A DNA stretch of 64,000 nt from Paraburkholderia kirstenboschensis (GTDB lineage Bacteria; Pseudomonadota; Gammaproteobacteria; Burkholderiales; Burkholderiaceae): positions 1-64,000 of the forward strand of contig NZ_CAJHCR010000009.1 of NCBI RefSeq assembly GCF_904848585.1, written 5' to 3'. A program made the translations under genes and the position numbers. Shown here piece after piece: positions 53,683 through 62,809 of this stretch. The stretch's first letter is position 1; each line of letters opens with the position of its first letter. The notes under the pieces are model-generated. The model ran no database searches. It saw only the letters and a list, made by a program, of their open reading frames with translations, and was not told where the DNA came from.

Positions 53683-55020
53683 TCATTCGCGGCGTTCACT
53701 GATTGCGCGCGCTGGAATACCCAGCACCACTGCAAGACCGCCGAGAATCGAGACGACCGCAACCGCATAGAGGCCCACAGTATTGCTGCCGAAGTGCGTC
53801 GATGCATAGCCGATCACCGAGGGCGCCGAAATCCCGCCGAACTGGCCGAGGCTGCTGATGAGTCCGATACCGCTCGCGGCGGCGGTGCTCGACAGGTACG
53901 CGGGCGGGATGGTCCAGAAGAGCGAGAGCATGCCCAGATAACCCGCCGTCGCGACGCAAAGCAGTGCCACCAGAATGCCTGCGTGATTCGCCGCCGCCGG
54001 CAAGAGCGCGACGCCCAGAGCGGCCATCAATGCACTTGCCATGAAATGCCAGCGCCTCTCCAGCATACGATCCGAGTTCCGGCCGAGCAGATACATCGCG
54101 ATTGCGCCGACCACATACGGAATCGCGGATAGAAGCCCAATGTGCCAGTAGTTCGATACGCCGCTTTTCTGGATCACGCTCGGTGCCCAGATGTGCACGA
54201 CGATGCTCGCCCACGGCACGCTGAAATAGGCAAACGTCAAGAAATAGAACTTTGGCTCCTTCAGCGCAACCCAGATCGAACCATGAGCGCGTGCGGCCTT
54301 CGTTTGCGCGTCGCGGCTGAGTTCCGCCAGCAGGAGAGCCTTTTCGTCGTCGGAGAGCCAGGTCGCCTGCTCGGGGCGGTCCGTCAGATAGACATACGCA
54401 AAGACACCGGCGATCACGGACGGAAAGCCTTCGAGAAGGAACAGCCATTGCCAGCCGTTGTAGCCGAGTAAGCCCGACATGCTATTGAGAATCCATCCCG
54501 ACACGGGCCCGCTGACAATGCCCGATACGCAAATCGCCGTCATGAAGATCGACGTGACGCGCGCGCGGCGCGCGGCCGGAAACCAGTAGGTGAAGTACAG
54601 AATGACGCCTGGAAAGAACCCTGCTTCGGCTGCGCCCAGCAACACGCGCGCGATGTAAAACTGCGTGGGCGTCTGTACGAACGCTGTGCCAGCCGAGACG
54701 ATGCCCCACAGCGCCATGATCCGCATGAGCGTTTTTCTCACGCCGACTCGTGCGAGCCACAGGTTACTCGGCACCTCGAAGAGCATGTAACCCACGTAGA
54801 AGAGTCCAACGCCCAGACCGAATGCCGCGTCGGAAAGACCGATGTCGCGCGAGAACTGTAGATGCGCAAAGCCGATGTTGGCGCGATCCAGATACGCAAA
54901 GACATAACAAACGAAGAGGAACGGCAGCAGCCGTGAGGTGACCTTCCGGTAGACAGCCTCTGTCTGCGGCGGGGCGACGGCGCTTACGTCGATTGGATTG
55001 GAACGGGCTGCGTGCATCAT
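53683..55020 (-). CDS. MFS transporter, anion:cation symporter (ACS) family
   Basis: A 445-residue ACS-family carrier. It has FAYLDRANIGFAHLQFSRDIGLSD after helix 1 (the D-R-x-N-I-G-F marker), FEVPSNLWLARVGVRK and RVLLGAAEAGFFPGVILYFTYWFP. Members import glucarate, phthalate, 4-hydroxyphenylacetate and related acids. The gene opens ATG-ATG; the second (55017) is better spaced from GGAG. It is divergent from the PaaG-like gene and ligase, whose acid substrate it probably imports. Confidence 0.93.
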   Translation of the reverse strand: MMHAARSNPIDVSAVAPPQTEAVYRKVTSRLLPFLFVCYVFAYLDRANIGFAHLQFSRDIGLSDAAFGLGVGLFYVGYMLFEVPSNLWLARVGVRKTLMRIMALWGIVSAGTAFVQTPTQFYIARVLLGAAEAGFFPGVILYFTYWFPAARRARVTSIFMTAICVSGIVSGPVSGWILNSMSGLLGYNGWQWLFLLEGFPSVIAGVFAYVYLTDRPEQATWLSDDEKALLLAELSRDAQTKAARAHGSIWVALKEPKFYFLTFAYFSVPWASIVVHIWAPSVIQKSGVSNYWHIGLLSAIPYVVGAIAMYLLGRNSDRMLERRWHFMASALMAALGVALLPAAANHAGILVALLCVATAGYLGMLSLFWTIPPAYLSSTAAASGIGLISSLGQFGGISAPSVIGYASTHFGSNTVGLYAVAVVSILGGLAVVLGIPARAISERRE

Positions 55021-55107
55021 GTCTCCGGGCTTGTATGGGCCGCAGGATCGTCATGGCAAGTGTCCTGCGCTGGATTTCATTATCGACGCCGAACGCTCGA
55101 TGACAAT

Positions 55108-55136
55108 CCGCCAATTCCATGCAGTGGAATTGGCGG
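55108..55136. promoter_or_regulatory. IclR-type operator 1 within a 29-bp palindrome
   Basis: CCGCCAATTCCA and its exact complement flank TGCAG, a 12-bp perfect inverted repeat. Its core TTCCA-TGCAG-TGGAA (55115-55129) matches the second site at 55159-55173 in both arms. Confidence 0.75.
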
Positions 55137-55158
55137 ATGCAGCGCTAAAAATCTTCCG

Positions 55159-55173
55159 TTCCACAGAGTGGAA
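55159..55173. promoter_or_regulatory. IclR-type operator 2
   Basis: TTCCA-CAGAG-TGGAA, same arms and spacing as operator 1 and centred 44 bp from it (about four helical turns). It lies 90 bp upstream of the isomerase-like start. Confidence 0.75.
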
Positions 55174-55262
55174 TTGATGGGGTGTCGCAGGCGGCCGGTG
55201 AGGCTAAGCTGCATTGGCGACTGACCTGATCGGTCGACTCCAATTCAACCATCGAGACACGC

Positions 55263-56045
55263 ATGAGCACATCCAGTATTCAAGTCACTATCGAGTCGCA
55301 GGTCGCTACGATCGCGCTCAATCGTCCGGAAAAGCGTAACGCCATCACCAACGAAATGCGTGCCGAACTGATTGCGGCGCTGGAGTCCGTGTCGCGCGAC
55401 CGTGACGTGCGCGCCGTGGTGTTGACCGGCAACGGCAAGGGATTCTGCGCGGGCGGCGACGTCAGCGGCATGGCGCAACGCATGGAAGCACCCGCCGGCG
55501 AGGTTGCGTTCAACGGCTGGTCGCGTCAGCAAGTCGTTCATCACACGGTCAATCTGCTTTATTCGATGCCCAAACCGACCATTGCAGCAGTCAACGGCGC
55601 AGCGGCGGGTCTGGGCGCCGATATGGCGCTCTCGTGCGACTTTATCGTCGCGTCGCAGGAAGCGAGCTTCACGTGGAGCTATATCAAGCGAGGGCTGATT
55701 CCCGACGGCGGCGGCATGTACTTCTTGCCGCGACGGGTCGGTCTCGCGCGGGCAAAGGAACTGATTTTCAGCGGGCGCAAAGTAGACGCAAAGGAAGCGC
55801 TGGAAATCGGCATCGCGGATCGCCTGAGCGAGCCGGACTCGCTGATCGCCGACGCTCATGCCTGGGCCGTCGAATTGAGCCATGGTTCGGCCACAGCGCT
55901 CGCGCTCGGCAAGACCATCCTCAACCAGAGCTACGAACTGTCCGCGCACCAGGTGTTTGCACAAGGCAGCCAGGCACAGGCGGTCTGCTACACGAGCAGT
56001 GAACATCGCGACTCGGTGCTCGCGTTCCTGAACAGAAACAAGTGA
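55263..56045 (+). CDS. Enoyl-CoA hydratase/isomerase (PaaG-like crotonase)
   Basis: A 260-residue crotonase-fold enzyme. The oxyanion loop CAGGDVSGM is at 62-70, NGAAAGLGADMALSCD at 111-126, and GLIPDGGGMYFLPRRVG at 144-160. The two catalytic glutamates of hydratases are replaced (D120, and Tyr/Ile at 140-141), while the IPD-x-G-G aspartate is present as in PaaG-type ring-opening isomerases. An isomerase or lyase is thus more likely than a hydratase. It is 17 bp before the acyl-CoA ligase gene and under the IclR-type operators. Confidence 0.88.
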   Translation: MSTSSIQVTIESQVATIALNRPEKRNAITNEMRAELIAALESVSRDRDVRAVVLTGNGKGFCAGGDVSGMAQRMEAPAGEVAFNGWSRQQVVHHTVNLLYSMPKPTIAAVNGAAAGLGADMALSCDFIVASQEASFTWSYIKRGLIPDGGGMYFLPRRVGLARAKELIFSGRKVDAKEALEIGIADRLSEPDSLIADAHAWAVELSHGSATALALGKTILNQSYELSAHQVFAQGSQAQAVCYTSSEHRDSVLAFLNRNK

Positions 56046-56062
56046 GCGCGAAGGAGATCGAC

Positions 56063-58174
56063 ATGAACCCAATTTCAAAATTGATGCGCCCGGCGAGCGT
56101 CGCCGTGATCGGCGCGTCGGCGGACGCAGCCAAGACCTCGGGCCGCCCGGTGGCTTACCTCCGGAAGCACGGCTTCGACGGCGACATTTACCCTGTCAAT
56201 CCGCGTTATGAGTCGATCGACGGCCTGCCCTGCTATCCAGACGTAGCGTCGCTGCCGCAGGCGCCCGATGTCGGTATCGTGCTGCTCGGCGCCGAGCGCG
56301 CCCACCTCGCGGTGCGGGATCTGGCCAGCCGCGGGACGAGCGCTGCAATAGTGCTGGCAAGCGGCTATGCAGAAACTGGCGAGGAAGGCGCACAGCGTCA
56401 GACGCAATTGATCGAGGCAGCAGGGTCCATGCGCCTGCTCGGCCCGAACACGATCGGGCTCGTCAACCTCACCGATCGCATCACATTGTCAGCAAGCGGA
56501 GCGCTCGAGACCGACGCTTTCACCGTCGGCGGGATCGGCGTGGTGTCGCAAAGCGGAGGGATTCTCGGCTCGCTGCTGTCGCGAGCGGCGGCACGCGGTA
56601 TTGGCTTGTCGAAGCTGGTGTCCACGAGCAATGAAGCAGATCTCGACATGGCGGACTTTGTCGATTATCTCGTTGACGATGATTCGACTTCCGTTATCGC
56701 GCTTTACATGGAAGGGCTTCGTCATCCGGACCGGTTCCGGCGCGCAGCGTTGCGGGCGGCGACAGCGGGCAAGCCGGTCGTGGTGTTCAAGATCGGGCGC
56801 TCCGAATCCGGCGCGCGGTCGGCGGTCTCGCATACGGGCGCGCTAGCCGGCTCGGACCGCATGTACGACGCGCTTTTCAGCCAGATCGGCGTCATTCGCG
56901 CCCAGACTTTTTCCGATCTGCTCGACATTCCTCATGCGCTCGCCACGCGTCGCAAGCTCTCCGGGCGAAGAATCGCGATTCTGACCTCGACCGGCGGTGC
57001 GGGCACGCTCGTCACCGATAGTCTTGGCATGGCCAACTTCGAGACCCCGCCTCCCGATGAAGCGACTGCTGCGAAGCTGCGCGCGCTGCAGACCGGCGAT
57101 CATGCGGTGCTCGACCGCAATCCGATCGACGTGACGCTTGCGGGCCTGCAGCCGGCGCTGCTGCGCGGCGCGATCGGCACGTTGCTCGACAGTCCGACTT
57201 ACGACGCGGTCGCGGTTATCGTTGGATCGTCAGGTCTCGCGATGCCTGACCTGATGGCCGGCGCGATCCGCGATTCGCTGCCCGGAAGCGACAAACCCGT
57301 TATGGCTTTCGTGAGCCCTCACGCGCCGGAAATCACACGGTTGCTCAACGAGCATGGAGTGCCGGCGTTCCCATCGCCCGAAAGCGTGACGAGCGCACTC
57401 GCTGCAATGTGGCAGCACGGCAAATTCAGGCAACCCGCGGTGACTACGGGCGAACAACACGCTGAAGCCGAAGTCGACGTAAGCGATCTTCCTTCTGGAT
57501 CATTAAACGAAGCGCAGGCGAAAGAGCTTTTTGCCCGCTTCGGAGTGAACGTGGTACGCGAGCGTGTCGTCACAGACCCGAATGAAGCCGGGAGCGCCGC
57601 GCGCGAGCTGGGCGAGAAGGTCGTGCTCAAACTGCTGTCGAACACGATCACGCACAAGAGCGATGTGGGCGGCGTAGCGGTCGGGCTCACCGCTGACACC
57701 ATCGGGGCGCGCCTGAACCGTATGCGCGACGATGTCGAAACCGCGACCGGTGTATGCGCAAACGCGTTTCTGGTCCAGGAAATGGTGAGCGGCGGAACGG
57801 AACTGATTCTCGGTCTTCATCGAGACCCGTTGGGTACAGCATTGCTGCTCGGCATGGGCGGGCTCACGGCGGAATTGTTCAAGGACACGACAATGCGGCT
57901 TCTCTCTGCCGACGCCCCGTTGTCGCGCGATGACGCAATGGAGATGATTCATGAATTGAAAACGTGGCCGCTGCTCAACGGCTATCGTGGACGGCCGCGC
58001 GCTGATGTCGATGCGCTCGTGAGCGCAATCGTCGCTTTTGCGCGAATGGCCGTGCGGCTTGGCGAGCGTATTGTCGAAGCAGAGATCAATCCGCTTTTCG
58101 TGCTGCCTGCGGGCCAGGGCGTACGAGCGGCTGACGGAGTTGCCGTGCTTGCATCGGACGCTGCTGTTGAATGA
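56063..58174 (+). CDS. Acyl-CoA synthetase, NDP-forming
   Basis: A 703-residue fused acid-CoA ligase of the ADP/NDP-forming superfamily. An N-terminal CoA-binding domain (SVAVIGASADAAKTSGRP) is followed by a ligase domain with SHTGALAGSDRMYDALF (phosphohistidine region) and, from about residue 490, an ATP-grasp domain (EAQAKELFARFGVNVVRE, VVLKLLSNTITHKSDVGGV, NPLFVLPAGQG). ATG 56063 has AAGGAG upstream. It activates an organic acid imported by the divergent ACS carrier; the following step is probably done by the PaaG-like enzyme. Confidence 0.93.
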   Translation: MNPISKLMRPASVAVIGASADAAKTSGRPVAYLRKHGFDGDIYPVNPRYESIDGLPCYPDVASLPQAPDVGIVLLGAERAHLAVRDLASRGTSAAIVLASGYAETGEEGAQRQTQLIEAAGSMRLLGPNTIGLVNLTDRITLSASGALETDAFTVGGIGVVSQSGGILGSLLSRAAARGIGLSKLVSTSNEADLDMADFVDYLVDDDSTSVIALYMEGLRHPDRFRRAALRAATAGKPVVVFKIGRSESGARSAVSHTGALAGSDRMYDALFSQIGVIRAQTFSDLLDIPHALATRRKLSGRRIAILTSTGGAGTLVTDSLGMANFETPPPDEATAAKLRALQTGDHAVLDRNPIDVTLAGLQPALLRGAIGTLLDSPTYDAVAVIVGSSGLAMPDLMAGAIRDSLPGSDKPVMAFVSPHAPEITRLLNEHGVPAFPSPESVTSALAAMWQHGKFRQPAVTTGEQHAEAEVDVSDLPSGSLNEAQAKELFARFGVNVVRERVVTDPNEAGSAARELGEKVVLKLLSNTITHKSDVGGVAVGLTADTIGARLNRMRDDVETATGVCANAFLVQEMVSGGTELILGLHRDPLGTALLLGMGGLTAELFKDTTMRLLSADAPLSRDDAMEMIHELKTWPLLNGYRGRPRADVDALVSAIVAFARMAVRLGERIVEAEINPLFVLPAGQGVRAADGVAVLASDAAVE

Positions 58175-58177
58175 CGA

Positions 58178-58486
58178 TCAGCCCGACTGAGGCCGCTGGC
58201 ACTCCGTCTGGAACCAGTAGTCGACCAGGCGCTGTGCCGCTTGCAGGTCGTCCGGATAGTACGGGTCATACCAGGGGGATGGGTCGTAGCCCGCTTTCCT
58301 CAGGGCACCGAGTTCGCTCTGGTGTTGCGCCATGGTCGGGGGCGCGTTCGTTCGCAGCGCTGCGAGGTCGCGGCACTCGGTGGGGGTAAGGTGCGGCCCG
58401 GTGTATGGCATGACGGGAACCGCGCAACCGGCGACCAGAATCGACACAGCGAAAAGCGTCGACCAGTTTGTCAGCAGTCTGCTCAT
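58178..58486 (-). CDS. Small lipoprotein (DUF4148-like)
   Basis: A 102-residue lipoprotein with signal and lipobox LFAVSILVAGC (Cys about 20). The mature part has TPTECRDLAALRTNAP, then ELGALRKAGYDPSPWYDPYYPDDLQAAQRLV, resembling the K-A-G-Y/Y-P-x-x-L-x-x-A-Q end of DUF4148 proteins common in Burkholderia. Two extra cysteines (C-R-D and T-E-C) may pair. It converges on the ligase gene with 3 bp between the stops. Function unknown. Confidence 0.75.
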   Translation of the reverse strand: MSRLLTNWSTLFAVSILVAGCAVPVMPYTGPHLTPTECRDLAALRTNAPPTMAQHQSELGALRKAGYDPSPWYDPYYPDDLQAAQRLVDYWFQTECQRPQSG

Positions 58487-59016
58487 GGTACGTGTCCTTC
58501 GGTGCAATCGCGCCAGAGGCGACGCCATGCCGCTGCGGCTGGCGTGTCTCCTCGGGTTGTTTCGTGTTTCGGGTAATGACTCCGTTATTCTGCCGGAGGA
58601 TGAAGTTTCAACAGTTTCGCCGGCTATGTTGCTCTGCCATAACGCCTCCTGATTGGAGCGACAGAAGCGACGAGCAATCGGCACGCCTGGATGTCGTCAA
58701 GCTGCGCTCACATTTCCCGCAGCCCGCGACGAGCGCGAACGAGCGCCACGAGCGCCACGCGCAGCGAACGAGTGTTCGTGTCATGCCGACTTTTGCATGA
58801 ATTCCGTGTTGGCGACGCTACGACAGTTTCTCGCATTCGTCGCACCCAGCATTGTTCGAATCGCCGCTATACAAGGCTTGCAGCGATATGGCATGGACTC
58901 TGCAATACACAGCGTCCAGCCGTAGCGCGAGCCACCGTCCATCGAACCGGATGCCGTTGCATTCCGCCCCGTTCGCGCTGGTATTTGATCGACCAGGTCG
59001 CCGACCGGAGGGCATC
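58487..59016. other. Intergenic region without a recognised gene
   Basis: 530 bp between the lipoprotein and the DUF3563 gene. Open frames here show no family resemblance, signal peptide or good ribosome site. A CGAGCGCCA-type short repeat lies near 58740-58760. Nothing else is recognised. Confidence 0.5.
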
Positions 59017-59154
59017 ATGTTCATCTATCTTTTTCTCCTGCTTCAAGAGTTGCTGGACCGCGCTGAACACAGCCGTCGAGATGCGTACCTCGCATCTGCC
59101 GTCGACATGTGCGAGCTCGAACGTCGCATGCAGTCGATCGACATCGACGGCTGA
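59017..59154 (+). CDS. DUF3563 small protein
   Basis: A 45-residue protein: hydrophobic start FIYLFLLLQELLD, then AEHSRRDAYLASAVDMCELERRMQSID. The R-R-D-A-Y-L-A-x(4)-D-x-x-x-L-E-R-R-M pattern is that of DUF3563, a family of very short proteins typical of Burkholderiaceae. ATG 59017 has GGAGGG upstream. Function unknown. A longer frame upstream in the same register has no ribosome site. Confidence 0.85.
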   Translation: MFIYLFLLLQELLDRAEHSRRDAYLASAVDMCELERRMQSIDIDG

Positions 59155-59308
59155 CTCCGACAAACGTACGCACTGTCCGCCTATCAGTTCGGATGACGGA
59201 GCAAATTTTCCGGCGTTTCGAACATAGCCAGCCGGCGGCTTCGCGCCGATAGTAGAGACTCCCCGGCACGGCATCCGTGCTCTCAACTCTTCGAGTTCCA
59301 GGAACGAC

Positions 59309-60121
59309 ATGAATAGCGCCATCGCATCGCGAGTCTACTCATCCCCAACGACCGTAATCGCACTGCATTGCTCCGGCTCCGGAGCGACGCAATGGCGCAA
59401 GCTCGGCGAGGCGCTCGGCTCGCACCATGCATTCGTCGCGCCCGAGCACTACGGCTGCGACAGCACTGGCCCGTGGAGCGGCGAGCGCGCGTTCACGCTT
59501 GCCGACGAGGCGGCGAGGACCATCGGCATCATCGACGCCGCCTGTGGCAAGGTGCATCTCGTCGGCCACTCGTATGGCGGTGGCGTGGCGTTGCGCGCGG
59601 CCGTCGAGCGGCCCGAGCGCATTGCGAGTCTGACGCTCTATGAACCGTCGGCATTCCACCTGCTGAAGGCGATGGGCACCTACGGAGTCGAAGCGCTGTC
59701 GGAAATCGTCGCGATCTCCAAGCGCACCGCCGACGGCGTGAACTGCGGCGACTATCGCGGTGCGGCGGCTTCGTTCGTCGACTACTGGAGTGGACGGGGC
59801 GCATGGGAAGCGCTGCGGCCGTCGGTGCAGGCGGCGCTCACGCGCTGGGCGCCGAAGGCGCCGCTCGACTTCCGCGCGCTCCTCGATGAACGCACGCCCG
59901 CCAGCGCGTACACGAGCCTGCGTGTGCCCGCGCTGATCATGCGCGGCGAGCATGCGCCCATCCCGACGCGGGCCATTGCAGAGCGGCTGCCCATGCTGCT
60001 GCCCGCCGCACGCCTTGCAATCGTCGAGGGCGCGGGACACATGGGGCCGCTCACGCACGCAGACAAAGTCAATGCGACGATCGCGCGGCACATCGCCGAA
60101 TCAGAAGCGGCGCATTGCTGA
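59309..60121 (+). CDS. Alpha/beta-hydrolase fold protein
   Basis: A 270-residue alpha/beta hydrolase. The nucleophile is the Ser in HLVGHSYGGGVALR (about 94-107) and the catalytic His is in VEGAGHMGPLTHAD near the C-terminus; LHCSGSGATQWRKL supplies the oxyanion loop. An acid residue is expected after ALIMRGEHAPIPT. AGGAA precedes the ATG. It stands alone; no operon partner shows its substrate. An esterase or a C-C hydrolase is possible. Confidence 0.9.
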   Translation: MNSAIASRVYSSPTTVIALHCSGSGATQWRKLGEALGSHHAFVAPEHYGCDSTGPWSGERAFTLADEAARTIGIIDAACGKVHLVGHSYGGGVALRAAVERPERIASLTLYEPSAFHLLKAMGTYGVEALSEIVAISKRTADGVNCGDYRGAAASFVDYWSGRGAWEALRPSVQAALTRWAPKAPLDFRALLDERTPASAYTSLRVPALIMRGEHAPIPTRAIAERLPMLLPAARLAIVEGAGHMGPLTHADKVNATIARHIAESEAAHC

Positions 60122-60169
60122 GGGAGTAAGCGACGGGGAGTCCGTGCGGGAGTTGCTGGTTCCCGTGCG

Positions 60170-60817
60170 TTATTCCATTGAAGCGACAACCTCGTCGGTA
60201 GTCACCACGCCGTGCGCGAGAAATGCGTAGTTGACCATTGCCGCTTTATATCCATCGCCCCAAACGGGGTGACGTGGTCCTGCAGTCGCATCGCTCACGA
60301 CATGGACCTCGAATCCCTGTTCGAGCAGATCACGCAGATGCGATTCCACGCACATATTGGCAAGCATGCCTCCCAGGACCACCCTTCTCACTCCACGCTT
60401 GCGCAGTTGAAGGACGAGATCGTTGGTTTGCGGTCCGAAGACCTTATGCGGGCTCACAACAACGGTCTCGCCGTCGTTGATGTAAGGCTTGAATTCGGCC
60501 AGCCAGTCTGCGCCTGATCCCTCGAAACCTTCGAGACTCAACTGACCACTACGCGCAAACGTGCCGGTGGCGAATTCGTCGGACTCCAATGGCCCATTGA
60601 ATTTCCATAAGCGATCGGTCGGAAAAAAGTAATGTGGCGATATGAAGACGGGAAACCTCGCGGTCTTTGCCGCCTTGAAGATTCGCAGCATGTTTTCGAC
60701 CGTCCTGTTCTCTGTCACGCTTGCTCCCACCGCGCCCCAATTCTTGCCCGACTTGCTCAGGACATCGACTTGCGGGTCGATGAACACCACGGCTGTCTCC
60801 GTACGATCAAAGGACAC
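60170..60817 (-). CDS. Isochorismatase-family cysteine hydrolase
   Basis: A 215-residue cysteine hydrolase. The triad is visible: Asp in VVFIDPQVD (about 14), Lys in VSPHKVFGP, and Cys in GGMLANMCVESHLRDLLEQGF. GTG 60817, with GGAGG five bases upstream, is the start; the upstream frame lacks family resemblance. Relatives act on nicotinamide, carbamoyl or isochorismate-type compounds. It is a single gene, convergent with the alpha/beta hydrolase; the substrate is unknown. Confidence 0.9.
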   Translation of the reverse strand: MSFDRTETAVVFIDPQVDVLSKSGKNWGAVGASVTENRTVENMLRIFKAAKTARFPVFISPHYFFPTDRLWKFNGPLESDEFATGTFARSGQLSLEGFEGSGADWLAEFKPYINDGETVVVSPHKVFGPQTNDLVLQLRKRGVRRVVLGGMLANMCVESHLRDLLEQGFEVHVVSDATAGPRHPVWGDGYKAAMVNYAFLAHGVVTTDEVVASME

Positions 60818-61544
60818 TTCGGACCTCCAGGAAAACGCGTGACGGCTCACCGACCTTCTCCGACCGGAGCCTCCCGACCAGATTAGGAAACGAAGGGCTG
60901 GAAAGCAACGACGCTTTGATGCCGCATCCCGGTTTTGCACGCGAGCGCCGAGTGACGGGGCGCTCGATGCGTTCGCAGGTTGACCGCGCGTGAGTGCTTT
61001 TAACAAGGCGATGATTAAGACTCAAACGCGGTCATTGGGATCTGGCATGCAGATACAGTTTCCGCGACCGTTCGGCGCGTCTGTTCGAACGTGTGCGGGT
61101 TGTTGAGGGCTGCTGCTGGCGGTCGACGCCCGAGGCGAGCCTGGCCGCGCTGGCTTCCCAGTCCATCAATTCCGATCCTGAACGGTGATCAGTGATCGAC
61201 ACATACCGGTCCGCAGACAGCCGAATGCGGTATTAACCGCAGTGCATATTGTGGATGACATGCATGTGAAGATGCATTGGCAAATTCACAACCAAGTTTG
61301 GGAAATACGCCGTCAACATTAGGCATCCGCGACGTAAAGCGCCCCACCCACGCCTAATACAATCGTGCCTCGCCGGGTCAAGGTCGGAAAGGTAGGTGGT
61401 TCTTCCCACATACCGGATTGAAAACAAGGCATATAAATCGTGCACGTCACTGCGGGGGCTATGTCGCCTCTTGAACAATGACGACATGGCCACCGGCTGA
61501 CAAAGAACTTTGGTTACAACAAAAACGGGGTAAGAGGGTTGCCG
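60818..61544. other. Intergenic region without a recognised gene
   Basis: About 727 bp. Frames here are short and lack family resemblance; composition from about 61200 is visibly more AT-rich than the genes around it. I see no RNA gene or IS end. Confidence 0.5.
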
Positions 61545-62234
61545 ATGAATGTCTTCGATACCGCAATCCAGACCTTCCTGACCGGCATTGCTGCAGATCT
61601 GCCCTTACTGAACCACCCGATCCGAGTCGTTGCGGCTCTATACACATTCAAAGGTTTAGCGCTCGTAGCAGTGCTATGGTGGATCTGGTTCAAGCCCGGT
61701 CAGCGGGGTGAATGGGAACGTGAAATGGTCGTTGCGACGATCGCGAGCGCCCTGCTTGCGCTCGCAACGTTCAGACTCGTTGCCCATTTCCTACCGTTCC
61801 GGATACGTCCGGTCTATAACCCGGAGTTGCACCTGCATTTTCCATCGGATGATCTGGGTGCTGCCGTTTTGCCGACCTGGAGCTCGTTTCCGAGTGACCA
61901 CGCCATGTTGTGGATGTCGGTCGCCACCGGCATCTTTCTCGTCTGGCGTGGCGTCGGCGTGCTTGCGCTACTGCACGCGGCGATCTTCATATGCCTGCCG
62001 CGCGTCTATCTCGGCTGGCACTATCCAACCGACATACTGGCGGGAGCGGCGTTCGGAGCGGCCACCACGTGGACCATGACTCGAGACGCAGTCAGGACCC
62101 GTTTTGCAGTTCCGATCCTGCGATGGCTGCAAAAATCTCCGGGGCCAGCTTATGCATTGCTATTTGCTTTATGTTTTGAGCTGGTAACTCAATTCGAAGA
62201 ATTACTGATTCTCGGGCGGTTGCTTTTGAAGTAG
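61545..62234 (+). CDS. PAP2-family membrane phosphatase
   Basis: A 229-residue membrane protein with about five hydrophobic helices. The second and third phosphatase motifs are clear: SFPSDHAMLW (P-S-x-H form) and PRVYLGWHYPTDILAGA (R-x5-H-x3-D). The first motif (K-x6-R-P) is probably around FRIRPVYN. ATG 61545 has GAGGG six bases upstream. Relatives dephosphorylate undecaprenyl pyrophosphate or lipid phosphates at the inner membrane. It is a single gene. Confidence 0.88.
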   Translation: MNVFDTAIQTFLTGIAADLPLLNHPIRVVAALYTFKGLALVAVLWWIWFKPGQRGEWEREMVVATIASALLALATFRLVAHFLPFRIRPVYNPELHLHFPSDDLGAAVLPTWSSFPSDHAMLWMSVATGIFLVWRGVGVLALLHAAIFICLPRVYLGWHYPTDILAGAAFGAATTWTMTRDAVRTRFAVPILRWLQKSPGPAYALLFALCFELVTQFEELLILGRLLLK

Positions 62235-62809
62235 CTCGAACAAAAGCCAGGTTGCCAATATCGTCGCCTGGGTAAACCGTCTCAATAGCGAGGGCGAGCA
62301 TCTGAGCAAACATAAACGGTGGATGAATCCGAAAAAGCGCTCAGCTTCGCGCACACCGGCCCAATGCGCGTTACATCCGAAAGACGCGCGATTATGACCG
62401 CCGGCGCCGGGGAACACGGTCCGTGCGGTCGTCGGGGCATTGTCCACGGCTCAACTTTTTGCATCCGAAGCCGTAAACCCACTAGGGTGCCGCAATAGAC
62501 GCAGCGACTGGCGAGACACAGCACGTTTGCCCGAATTTCGGAACGTACATGAATAAGCGCACTAAAAAGCGCCAGTTTGGACGTGCCCCAGGGAAACAAA
62601 CTCCATTTTCTGCATGACAAGCTTGATGCCGTTAGCAATTGCGCTCCAACGGATCTAAACCGGGAGCAGCGTCTGAGACATCTCGAATCAAACCACCAGG
62701 AAGCGCGAATCCCCTGCCCTGCAAATGGTGCAGGCTTTCGCGAGACACAGCCCCCTGAACAAAAACATCGTTATTTCAACAGCGCAGCCGACGCGGCCCG
62801 TAATTGCAT
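62235..62809. other. Intergenic region without a recognised gene
   Basis: 575 bp between the PAP2 and DUF4118 genes. No convincing coding frame, repeat or RNA structure is visible. It must hold the promoter for the DUF4118/hydrolase pair. Confidence 0.5.
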
